The notes under the pieces were generated by a model. It did no database searches. It was not told the origin of the DNA and worked only from the letters and a program-made list of their open reading frames with translations. Shown piece by piece: positions 7,429 through 14,313 of a DNA stretch of 20,008 bases (position 1 is its first letter; each line of letters starts with the position of its first letter). The DNA comes from Nitrososphaeria archaeon (GTDB lineage Archaea; Thermoproteota; Nitrososphaeria; JACIWG01). Where the stretch lies: positions 1 through 20,008 of the forward strand of contig JACIWG010000012.1 of assembly GCA_014361085.1 (NCBI GenBank). Direction: 5' to 3'. Made by a program: the position numbers and the translations under genes.

Positions 7429-8614
7429 TTAGCTCCATACTTTTTCTCCATTAAAGGTAATCGATTTAATTGTCTCCTCGTTCAAGCTTATAACTGAATT
7501 AGGCAATGGCACATACTGTAGATTTGGTGCATATTGTTGTCCATCATGTGTTGCCCACCAAAGGAATTTCACTAGCTCGACAGCCTTGTCTCTATCCATT
7601 TTAGGTAAAATAGAAAGATCCTTGTATACAAGTACATAACTAAAGCTTACAATAGGATAACTATTTGCTCCAGGCGCATTCAGTAAACTTACTTTCTCCC
7701 AGCTTTCTTCTCCCCTCGGTAAACGTGGAGATAATGCTTCAGCGGCAGCGGCTGAAGACTCTAAGCTTGGTTCAACAAAATTCCCATCCCTATTCTTGAG
7801 GTAGGCATAGCTCATTTTTGTTTGTAGTGCATAGGCTAGCTCAACATATCCTATGGTATAAGGTGTTCCTCTAATAACGCCTGCTACACCTTCATTTCCA
7901 GCTGCACCAAGTCCTGTAGGCCACTGTACTGCGGTTCCCTTACCAACTTTTGAACTCCATTCTGAACTAACCATTGAAAGGTAACTTGTGAAGACAAATG
8001 TGGTGCCAGAACCATCTGACCTATGTACAACTATAATCTCTTTATCAGGAAGTTGAATTTCTGGATTAAGGTTCGCTATAGCTGGGTCATTCCATTTTTT
8101 TTATATTACCCAAAAATATTTCAGCAACCAATTCTCCAGTCAGCTTTAATCCTTTTTGAACATTTGGAAGATTATATGCTACTACCACACATCCAATGGT
8201 TATTGGTATGTGTAATGTATTTGGGGCGGCTTTTCTTTGTTCTTCATTTAATGGTGCATCTGACGCCGCAAAGTCCACTGTTTTGTTTGTATGCTGTCTA
8301 ATCCCTCCTCCACTTCCTATTGATTGGTAATTGATCATAATGTTAGGATATATTTTATTGTACTCTACAATCATTTTCGAAAGCAATGGGTAGGGGAAAG
8401 TTGCTCCTGCACCGTTAAGAATTATATTTTTTGACTGGGTTGTAGAAGTTGACTGTGTTACAGTAACCGATTTTGTCTGAATTACTGTAGCAGCTATTGT
8501 TTGTGTAACTGTCTCTGTTTTTGGTTGAAGATAAGGTATTGCAACAAATATCCCTAGCACTATTATTATTGCTGCAACCACTCCAGCTAATATCTTTTTT
8601 TGCATATTGCTCAA
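7429..8614 (-). pseudogene. pstS: Phosphate-binding protein PstS, interrupted by a one-base frameshift
   Basis: PstS is the extracellular phosphate receptor of the importer. The first frame (8614 to the TGA at 8087) gives a membrane anchor at about residues 8-28, a Thr-rich linker, then NGAGATFPYPLLSKMI, IGSGGGIRQ and FAASDAPL, all typical phosphate-binding segments, and breaks off at IFLGNIKK. The remainder continues in another frame without a stop: WNDPAIANLNPE, HRSDGSGTTFVFTSYLS and GNEGVAG, ending at 7429. Read across a run of eight A at 8095-8102, seven A would give the family motif GNIKKWNDPAI. The span is 1186 nt, one more than a multiple of three; corrected, it encodes 394 residues. 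There is no lipobox cysteine. The start is TTG 8614 or ATG 8605. The cause may be a base-calling error, a true mutation or programmed slippage. Confidence 0.9.
8095..8102 (-). other. A8 homopolymer at the pstS frame break
   Basis: The coding strand reads ATATAAAAAAAATGG. Upstream codons arrive in one frame (ATA AAA AAA ATG GAA TGA), while the conserved continuation (AAA AAA TGG AAT GAC) is in the next. Loss of one A or gain of two restores the protein. Long A runs of this kind are also known sites for RNA polymerase or ribosome slippage. Confidence 0.85.
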
Positions 8615-8673
8615 AATAAGCTCAACTTAGTAAATTTTATATAGATTGTCCAAATAGTATATATAGGGCTATA
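8615..8673. promoter_or_regulatory. Divergent promoter between the pst operon and the AbrB-PhoU regulator
   Basis: The 59-bp gap carries TTTTATATAG at about 8635-8644. Read leftward (CTATATAAAA) it is about 26 bp before the pstS TTG at 8614; read rightward it is about 34 bp before ATG 8674, so one AT element could serve both directions. TATATAG occurs at 8638-8644 and again at 8660-8666, 22 bp apart, giving a direct repeat that a regulator such as the adjacent AbrB-domain protein could bind. That last point is inference. Confidence 0.45.
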
Positions 8674-9753
8674 ATGTCTATATATGACTATTTAGATAAA
8701 GATGTTTTTAACAAATTAGATACTGGAGAAGTTAGAAAGATACAGATTACAGGCAAGTCAACTTACATAATATCTTTGCCTAAAAAATGGGTTAAGGATC
8801 TAGGCCTTAAGGCTGGAAGCCAGCTTATTATTTCAAAAAAAGACAATCAAACACTTTTGATTACACCAAAGGATATTGTAAAATCTTTGAAGCCTAAAGG
8901 AGGTCTTATAACCATTTCAGGAAATGATAATCTGGACACAATAATAAGAAAGATTGTCTCCCTGTACTTGGTAGGATACAGTATTATAAGAGTTAAAACG
9001 AGGAGTGAAGAGTTATCGCCCTTGCAACGGAATAAAATTAAAGAATTTTTAAGAAAAAAGCTGATCGGCGCTGAAGTCCTTTCAGAGGATTCAAAGGAAA
9101 TTGAAATTAGAATATTGATAGGCCATCCTGAACTTTCCCTAGAAAATGCTCTCAGACGTGCATGCAATATTATAATCTCAATGTATAATGATATTTCGGT
9201 GGCAATAGTGCAATTAAACAAGGATCTTGCTAATGAAATAATCCGTGTTGATGATGAAGTTGACCGCCTTTACCTCTATATTATAAGACAGTTGAAAGCT
9301 GCTGTAGAAGATGAAAAAATTTTAGAAGTAAGTGGTCTTACAAATCCAAGAGATTGCCTAGGATATAGAGTTATTGTAAAGTTTGTCGAAAGAATAGCTG
9401 ACCATTTGGTCAAAATCGCTGAAAACATTCTTTTGTTAGAGCCTCCAATAAATGATTTAATAATCAAAAAGTTTTTAGAAATCAGCATGTTTGCAAAAAA
9501 TTTGTTTGAGGAAGCTATAAATTCTCTCTACAAAAAAGATTATGTACAAGCTGATAAAGTTATTTACAAAGCAAAATCAATTTCTATTATAGAAAATGAG
9601 TTCATTAAGTTAATTGAGGAAACTAAAGGCAAAAATGCTCCAATTTTAAGGTTAATGGTTGAAAGTGTACGTAGAACAGCTGAGTATGCAAGCGATATTG
9701 CAGAAATAGTTTTGAACTTGAACATAGAAAAAAATATTGATAAAAGCTTATAA
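8674..9753 (+). CDS. AbrB-PhoU fusion: phosphate uptake transcriptional regulator
   Basis: The 359-residue protein begins with a SpoVT/AbrB-type DNA-binding domain (about residues 20-65; RKIQITGKSTYIISLPKKWV followed by LGLKAGSQLII) and continues into a PhoU helical region from about 155 to 350. The latter has VDDEVDRLY (192-200) and VERIADHLVKIAEN (238-251) and a third related segment RRTAEYASDIAEIVLN near the C-terminus. This fusion is a known archaeal form annotated as a phosphate uptake regulator. Sensing by the PhoU part would be passed to DNA binding by the AbrB part. It is divergent from pstS over a 59-bp promoter region, so direct control of the pst operon and of itself is likely, though not shown. 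ATG 8674 has no obvious ribosome site, which fits a leaderless or short-leader mRNA. Confidence 0.9.
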   Translation: MSIYDYLDKDVFNKLDTGEVRKIQITGKSTYIISLPKKWVKDLGLKAGSQLIISKKDNQTLLITPKDIVKSLKPKGGLITISGNDNLDTIIRKIVSLYLVGYSIIRVKTRSEELSPLQRNKIKEFLRKKLIGAEVLSEDSKEIEIRILIGHPELSLENALRRACNIIISMYNDISVAIVQLNKDLANEIIRVDDEVDRLYLYIIRQLKAAVEDEKILEVSGLTNPRDCLGYRVIVKFVERIADHLVKIAENILLLEPPINDLIIKKFLEISMFAKNLFEEAINSLYKKDYVQADKVIYKAKSISIIENEFIKLIEETKGKNAPILRLMVESVRRTAEYASDIAEIVLNLNIEKNIDKSL

Positions 9754-9869
9754 AACATTTTCTAATCGATCAAAATATCCATAAATGTTAATATTCTTTT
9801 ATTAAAGGCCTTTTAGCATAAAATTTCCAAATTTTAGAACCATAAAGCAAATATAGCCCAAAAATAAAA

Positions 9870-9879
9870 CTTTTATAAG
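9870..9879 (+). promoter_or_regulatory. TATA box of the histone gene
   Basis: AAAATAAAA followed by CTTTTATAAG is a good BRE plus TATA pair. It predicts a transcript start near 9900, three bases before ATG 9903. The striking AAGGAGGTG at 9881-9889 would then lie upstream of the transcript and not act as a ribosome site, unless a further promoter exists. Confidence 0.5.
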
Positions 9880-9902
9880 AAAGGAGGTGTTAAGGGGTTA
9901 AG

Positions 9903-10130
9903 ATGTCACCGGAAGAATTTGAATTCGGACTAGCTCCAATATACAGGATATTAAAGAAGGCTGGTGCAACAAGAGCGGGAGAAGACGCTCTAATAGAATT
10001 AGCAAAAACATTAGACCAAATAGGAGTAGAAATAGGCAGACATGCAGTAGAACTTTCAACACATGCAGGAAGAAAGACAATAAAGGCAGAAGACATAAGA
10101 CTAGCAACAAAATATGTAATAAAAACCTAA
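9903..10130 (+). CDS. Archaeal histone
   Basis: This 75-residue protein is a single histone fold that dimerises and wraps DNA. After a short acidic head (MSPEEFEFG), helix 1 is LAPIYRILKKAG, the long helix 2 lies in EDALIELAKTLDQIGVEIGRHAVELSTHAG, and the end has RKTIKAEDIRLATKYV. AGRKT plus an acidic residue in KAEDI is the classical end of helix 2, loop 2 and helix 3. The head is several residues longer than in minimal histones such as HMfB, and there is no tail. The gene stands alone between the AbrB-PhoU regulator and tRNA-Glu, with its own TATA box. Three bases between the predicted transcript start and the ATG suggest an essentially leaderless mRNA. Confidence 0.95.
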   Translation: MSPEEFEFGLAPIYRILKKAGATRAGEDALIELAKTLDQIGVEIGRHAVELSTHAGRKTIKAEDIRLATKYVIKT

Positions 10131-10168
10131 ACTAAACAGTAAAAGATACTATAATGTAAAGGCAAAGG

Positions 10169-10176
10169 ATATTTAT
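10169..10176 (+). promoter_or_regulatory. TATA-like box of tRNA-Glu
   Basis: ATATTTAT lies about 31 bp before the mature 5' end of the tRNA, a suitable place for a transcript with a few extra 5' bases removed by RNase P. Confidence 0.4.
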
Positions 10177-10203
10177 CCCAAAGTGAAAACCCTCACACAA
10201 CAT

Positions 10204-11090
<887 letters not shown>

Positions 11091-11864
11091 ATGTCTTCTC
11101 TTGTTGACGCTCATGTTCATCTTGTAGACGATGAGCTTAAGCCGTATCTGGACTGGATTTTATCTTCTTGTTGGCTAGGGAATGTTATTGTTTTTGCTAA
11201 TGGTATGGATCTGTCTTCAAGTAAGCTAAATTTAGAATTTTCATTAAAACATTATTTTGTTAAAGCGTTTGTCGGTGTCCATCCCTGGTGTGCACTATCA
11301 TTTTCTAAAATAGATTTCGAGAATCTTTTGAAAGAAAATGTTGGACATGTTTTTGGTATAGGTGAAATTGGTTTGGATGGAAAGTATGTTGAAATCGTGC
11401 CAATGAATGTTCAGAAGAAGGTTTTTGAAGAGCAGCTTTCTTTAGCTGAAAGATATGATTTGCCCGTGAATGTTCACTCGCGTAGGGCTCAGGAAATGGT
11501 TATTGAAACGCTTTCATCATATAGGCTTTCTAGGGTTCTTTTACACTGGTTTAGCGGTGACGAGAGGATGCTTAAAAGGGGGCTTGATATGGGCTTCTTC
11601 TTCAGTTTCGGTCCAACGCTTGTTTACAGTAAGTCTACAAGAAAACTTTTTCAAAAATGTGATTTTTCTAGAGTGTTAGTTGAAACTGATGCTCCAGTAG
11701 CATATGGTGTATGTTTTGAAGGCTTTACCTCTTCCCCTCTTCTTTTGTCAAGCATAGTCTATACTGTTTCTAATTTATTTAGAAAAAGTTTGGAAGAAAC
11801 TTTAAATATTATATGGGAGAATTCGCAAAGCTACTTGGGTAGAAGGTTGCTTGGAGATGAATAG
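11091..11864 (+). CDS. TatD-family metal-dependent hydrolase (nuclease)
   Basis: TatD proteins are TIM-barrel metal-dependent hydrolases; characterised members are deoxyribonucleases. All expected ligands are visible in the 257-residue product: His8 and His10 (DAHVHL), Glu92 (GIGEIGLD), His129 (NVHSR), His152 (LLHWFSG) and Asp200 (VETDAP). The frame extends 25 codons upstream to 11016, but that part is hydrophobic and unlike the family, and ATG 11091 starts right at the first barrel strand, preceded closely by GGAG. The length is normal. The gene leads a run in which the S17e start follows its stop by two bases, so it is probably co-transcribed with translation genes. Its name does not imply a link to the Tat genes at 15034-16142. 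Confidence 0.9.
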   Translation: MSSLVDAHVHLVDDELKPYLDWILSSCWLGNVIVFANGMDLSSSKLNLEFSLKHYFVKAFVGVHPWCALSFSKIDFENLLKENVGHVFGIGEIGLDGKYVEIVPMNVQKKVFEEQLSLAERYDLPVNVHSRRAQEMVIETLSSYRLSRVLLHWFSGDERMLKRGLDMGFFFSFGPTLVYSKSTRKLFQKCDFSRVLVETDAPVAYGVCFEGFTSSPLLLSSIVYTVSNLFRKSLEETLNIIWENSQSYLGRRLLGDE

Positions 11865-11866
11865 TC

Positions 11867-12076
11867 TTGGGCCTAGTTAGAAATCTTGCTTTGACGTTGA
11901 TAGAAAAGTATGGTAAAGAGTTTACTACAGACTTTGAAACAAACAAGAAGGTTGTTGAAAAGTATGTTAAATTTTATTCTAAAAGTTTGAGGAACATGGT
12001 TGCCGGATACATTACAAGCTATATGAGGAAACTGGATAGGGTTGAAGAAGGTGAGGGTGTGAAAGGGCAGAGTTAG
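11867..12076 (+). CDS. rps17e: 30S ribosomal protein S17e
   Basis: This small archaeal and eukaryotic ribosomal protein has 69 residues, within the family range. The core LIEKYGKEFTTDFETNKKVV and SLRNMVAGYITSYMRKL match the conserved S17e pattern (TTDFE.NK and K.RN.(I/V)AGYIT). The N-terminus MGLVRNLALTLIEKYG seems a few residues shorter than the usual MG.VR...(V/I)KR.A..LIEKYG, although the beginning and the core are both intact. The TTG start at 11867 has GGAG at 11853-11856, ten bases upstream, located in the end of the TatD-like gene. Its C-terminal tail is acidic then basic (RVEEGEGVKGQS). Confidence 0.9.
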   Translation: MGLVRNLALTLIEKYGKEFTTDFETNKKVVEKYVKFYSKSLRNMVAGYITSYMRKLDRVEEGEGVKGQS

Positions 12077-12099
12077 CTTTATTTAGGGAATGATGTTTT

Positions 12100-12354
12100 A
12101 TGAAGGTTGTCTTTGTAGGGCATCTTAAGATGCTTTTTGGAAAAGAATATCTTATCCTAGAAGAAAGGGTTGAGGACATAAGTTCTCTTATTAAATATTT
12201 GAATAGGATAAAGTTGGATAAGTCTGTTTCAGTGGATAGGAGGAACACGCTTATTCTTGTAAATGGTGTTGAGGTTTCTGCCTTGAATGGTTTGGATACA
12301 AAAGTTAATGAAGGTGATGTTATTACCTTAGTTCCAGTAACGCATGGTGGTTAG
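12100..12354 (+). CDS. MoaD/ThiS-like ubiquitin-fold protein ending in Gly-Gly
   Basis: The 84-residue protein has the beta-grasp pattern: KVVFVGHLKMLFG as strand 1, a central helix around DISSLIKYLNRI, NTLILVNGVEV as the next strand and EGDVITLVPVTHGG at the end. The terminal GG is what E1-like enzymes adenylate in MoaD, ThiS, Urm1 and archaeal SAMPs. It could therefore give sulfur for molybdopterin, thiamine or tRNA thiolation, or act as a protein modifier. No E1-like or MoaE gene is visible here, so the choice cannot be made. It sits 23 bp after S17e and overlaps the phosphoribosyltransferase gene by 11 bp, in an operon with translation and tRNA-modification genes. Confidence 0.82.
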   Translation: MKVVFVGHLKMLFGKEYLILEERVEDISSLIKYLNRIKLDKSVSVDRRNTLILVNGVEVSALNGLDTKVNEGDVITLVPVTHGG

Positions 12355-12856
12355 TTTGGAGTATATTACACCATCATGGGATGATATTTTTGAAATGTGT
12401 GTTGAAGGAGCCTGTAAGGTTATTGAAATGGGTGTAAAGTTTGATGTGATAGTTACTCTTTCGAGAGGAGGGCTTGTGCCAGCTAGAATTATGTCAGATC
12501 TACTTGAAATTGGTGAAGTGATTGTAGTGGACGTAAAATATTATACTGGCATCGGCAGGAGGAGTGAGAAGCCTATAGTTAGAGAAATATCTAAAACTCT
12601 TGTAGACTCAAAAAATGTTCTTGTTGTAGACGATGTTATAGACTCTGGGGAAAGTTTGAAGGCTGCCGTAGAATATCTTAAAAGCCTTAATCCAAAGTGT
12701 ATCAAAATCTTCACATTACATGTTAAACCTCATAGGGTTATAAGTCCGGACGTTTATGTTAGTGAAACTAGTGCTTGGATAATTTATCCTTGGGAGCTTT
12801 TCGAATGCTATAAGGAGCTTAAGGCTAACGGAGTTGATGTAAGAAAGATTTTTTAA
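12344..12856 (+). CDS. Purine-type phosphoribosyltransferase
   Basis: This type I phosphoribosyltransferase (170 aa) transfers ribose-5-phosphate from PRPP, most likely to a purine base in salvage. The PRPP motif VLVVDDVIDSGES lies at about residues 92-104, and SRGGLVPARI at 40-49 is the pyrophosphate-loop segment of the GPT/HPT group. The C-terminal W-IIYPWE (about 145-151) resembles the base-binding part of xanthine-guanine or hypoxanthine enzymes. ATG 12344 overlaps the preceding gene; TTG 12356, just after its stop, is an alternative start. No membrane segment is present. Exact base specificity is not decidable by eye. Confidence 0.87.
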   Translation: MVVSLEYITPSWDDIFEMCVEGACKVIEMGVKFDVIVTLSRGGLVPARIMSDLLEIGEVIVVDVKYYTGIGRRSEKPIVREISKTLVDSKNVLVVDDVIDSGESLKAAVEYLKSLNPKCIKIFTLHVKPHRVISPDVYVSETSAWIIYPWELFECYKELKANGVDVRKIF

Positions 12857-12902
12857 GACAGGGGGGCTGACACTAGGCTTTTGGATAAAGTGATATCCTT
12901 TT

Positions 12903-13457
12903 ATGATAGAAAGTATAGAGGATGATACTGTTCTATTCTGTTCAGGTTTTAGGGTTAAAGAAGAATATAATGCAGCATACATTCAAAAGATTCTAGAAGG
13001 TTTTGGAGACATTGTGGTACAGGTTTTGGATAAACGTTTTATAGCGGACGCTGAACACGCACGAATAATACTCTTGCAGGCCTATGAAGCATTTAAGCGA
13101 GGCCTATATGTTGCTAAAAAGGCTAGAGTTGACATTCTTCTAAAATTTCTTTGCACAAAAAAGATTGAAAGTGCATTAAGGGACGCTCTTCCAGCAGATA
13201 ATGTGAAAGAGTTTGCTCTAGCAGGATTCGGTTCACGTGAAAAGGTTATTGAAATGGTCAAATACTTGGAATCCTTTGGAGTCTTTGATGAAAAAATTCT
13301 GGAACCATCTAATGAAAGGCTTGAATTTCTAATAAGATATCATAATCTTTCAGAAGATGAAGTTAAAAACTATGGTGTTGGAAAAATATTATGTGATAGG
13401 AGTGCAGCTGTCTTCTCAAAATATTATAAACTTAAATCTTCTGCCTTAACTCAGTAG
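12903..13457 (+). CDS. cgi121: KEOPS complex subunit Cgi121
   Basis: Cgi121 is the accessory subunit of KEOPS, which transfers the threonylcarbamoyl group to A37 of ANN-reading tRNAs (t6A). It binds the Bud32 kinase and the tRNA 3' end. In the 184-residue product the family pattern is clear: VQVLDKRFIADAEHARIILLQAYEAF (broken into IADAEHARIILLQAYEAFKR), the AKKARVDILLKFLCTKKIESAL segment (ARVDILLKFLCTKKIESAL) and AGFGSREKVIEMV. An extended tail after about residue 140 (RYHNLSEDEVKNYGVGKI) is longer than in minimal homologues. An upstream in-frame stop fixes the start near ATG 12903. The gene ends inside the convergent TsaC-like gene (26-bp overlap), which belongs to a family of the same pathway. 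Confidence 0.85.
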   Translation: MIESIEDDTVLFCSGFRVKEEYNAAYIQKILEGFGDIVVQVLDKRFIADAEHARIILLQAYEAFKRGLYVAKKARVDILLKFLCTKKIESALRDALPADNVKEFALAGFGSREKVIEMVKYLESFGVFDEKILEPSNERLEFLIRYHNLSEDEVKNYGVGKILCDRSAAVFSKYYKLKSSALTQ

Positions 13458-14034
13458 CCGGTAAAGCACCCTCCCTCAATATAACAACCTTTCCTTCGCT
13501 AACGTCAACCTTTGTAGACTCTTTTCCATAAACTGTTTCCCCTCCATCAACGTACAAGTCAGCGTTTCTACCAAGTCTCACGAGTGTCTGAGGTAATGTT
13601 GTTGGAGGCCCATATCCCTGCCTACAGGCCCTAGAACAGATTATGGTTCCAACTTCCTTTAGAAGGTTGAGTGCCCACATGTGATACGGTACCCTAACAG
13701 CCACTTTACCTGATGTGCCAAAGAATCTTTCAAGTTTAATCTCCTTCTTTAACTTGCCAACTATTGTTAGAGGTCCAGGCCAAAAATTTTCCGCTAACTT
13801 TTCTATTAATGGATTCCATTTTATAATGTTTGCTGCACTATCTAAACTGTCGCAAAGGATAAGATATTCTAAATCATATCCTTTCATAGTATAAAGTTTC
13901 TGTATAGCCTTCTGGTCTGTAGGAAGACATCCAACCTTATACACTGTTTCGGTTGGAAAAACTATTATGCCCCCAGTATACAGTACCCTTTTAGCTAAAG
14001 GTATGCTTTCGCTTGACTTGACGTGAATGAACAT
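13432..14034 (-). CDS. TsaC/Sua5/YrdC-like protein with altered active-site motifs
   Basis: The fold is that of L-threonylcarbamoyladenylate synthase, the first enzyme of t6A formation: GGIIVFPTETVY (21-32), NFWPGPLTIVGK (83-94), VAVRVP (111-116) and the late GKESTKVDVSEGKVVILREG (170-189). At 200 residues it is near the YrdC length and lacks the extra C-terminal Sua5 domain. Three usually strict spots differ: Lys33 follows PTETVY where Gly is normal, the KxRP motif reads KGYD (51-54), and SAN reads SRA (134-136). It may therefore be a paralogue with another role or a strongly diverged enzyme. The promoter is shared with the acidic peptide gene; TTTATAAA at 14060-14067 lies about 28 bp before its ATG, so the mRNA is probably leaderless. 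Confidence 0.85.
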   Translation of the reverse strand: MFIHVKSSESIPLAKRVLYTGGIIVFPTETVYKVGCLPTDQKAIQKLYTMKGYDLEYLILCDSLDSAANIIKWNPLIEKLAENFWPGPLTIVGKLKKEIKLERFFGTSGKVAVRVPYHMWALNLLKEVGTIICSRACRQGYGPPTTLPQTLVRLGRNADLYVDGGETVYGKESTKVDVSEGKVVILREGALPATELRQKI

Positions 14035-14059
14035 CCTGTCTTAACCTGTGCAATAAAAG

Positions 14060-14067
14060 TTTATAAA
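14060..14067. promoter_or_regulatory. Palindromic TATA element serving two divergent genes
   Basis: TTTATAAA reads the same on both strands. Leftward it lies about 28 bp before the start of the TsaC-like gene. Rightward it predicts a transcript start near 14090, just before the acidic peptide gene at 14103. Confidence 0.5.
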
Positions 14068-14069
14068 TG

Positions 14070-14093
14070 GTCTTCTAAAGTTGATTAGAAGAC
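14070..14093 (+). promoter_or_regulatory. Perfect 9-bp inverted repeat at the transcript start of the acidic peptide gene
   Basis: GTCTTCTAA (14070-14078) is matched by TTAGAAGAC (14085-14093) around the 6-bp centre AGTTGA. It starts three bases after the TATA element and covers the expected initiation site, the usual location of archaeal repressor operators. In RNA only the right arm would remain if transcription starts near 14090, so a DNA operator is more likely than a leader hairpin. Confidence 0.6.
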
Positions 14094-14102
14094 GGTGTTA
14101 TT

Positions 14103-14210
14103 ATGCCATATTTAGAAGAAGAATTTGAAGAGGAGTTTGAAGAGGATTTCGAGGACGACTGGGAAGAGGACTGGGATGAAGACTGGGAAGAGGAAGAGGA
14201 GGAATTCTAG
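14103..14210 (+). CDS. Extremely acidic 35-residue peptide with aromatic residues every fourth position
   Basis: No family is recognised. After MPYL nearly every residue is Glu or Asp, broken only by Phe8, Phe12, Phe16, Trp20, Trp24 and Trp28 in exact steps of four, and a final Phe35. There is no Lys or Arg, so the charge is about minus 25. Signs that it is a real gene are a TATA element at 14060-14067, GGTG at 14094-14097 five bases before the ATG, a stop codon and a T-rich stretch after it. Synonymous codons vary freely (GAA/GAG, GAC/GAT, TTT/TTC) while the amino-acid pattern holds, which argues against a simple DNA repeat. A helix would carry the aromatic residues as a slowly turning stripe. 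Possible roles are a DNA mimic, a binder of a basic protein or a cation binder; all are speculative. Confidence 0.65.
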   Translation: MPYLEEEFEEEFEEDFEDDWEEDWDEDWEEEEEEF

Positions 14211-14224
14211 TTCCTCCCTACCAA

Positions 14225-14236
14225 ATTTATTTTAAA
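14225..14236 (+). terminator. T-rich stretch after the acidic peptide gene
   Basis: Short T tracts (ATTTATTTTAAAT) begin about 15 bp after the stop codon, consistent with archaeal termination. No hairpin is visible. Confidence 0.3.
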
Positions 14237-14313
14237 TAAAAAATTTCAATATCTGCAATAATATTTTTTAGCAAACTATATTATGATATCAAATTATACC
14301 CCAATAGATAAGC

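Noticed and set aside
8023..8301. Plus-strand frame of 92 codons over the pstS break
   Set aside because: Antisense to pstS; both pstS halves carry strong motifs, so this is a shadow.
8847..9221. Minus-strand frame of 124 codons
   Set aside because: Antisense to the AbrB-PhoU gene, with no start signal or recognisable protein.
9898..10110. Two minus-strand frames over the histone gene
   Set aside because: Leu-rich shadow frames of a clear histone.
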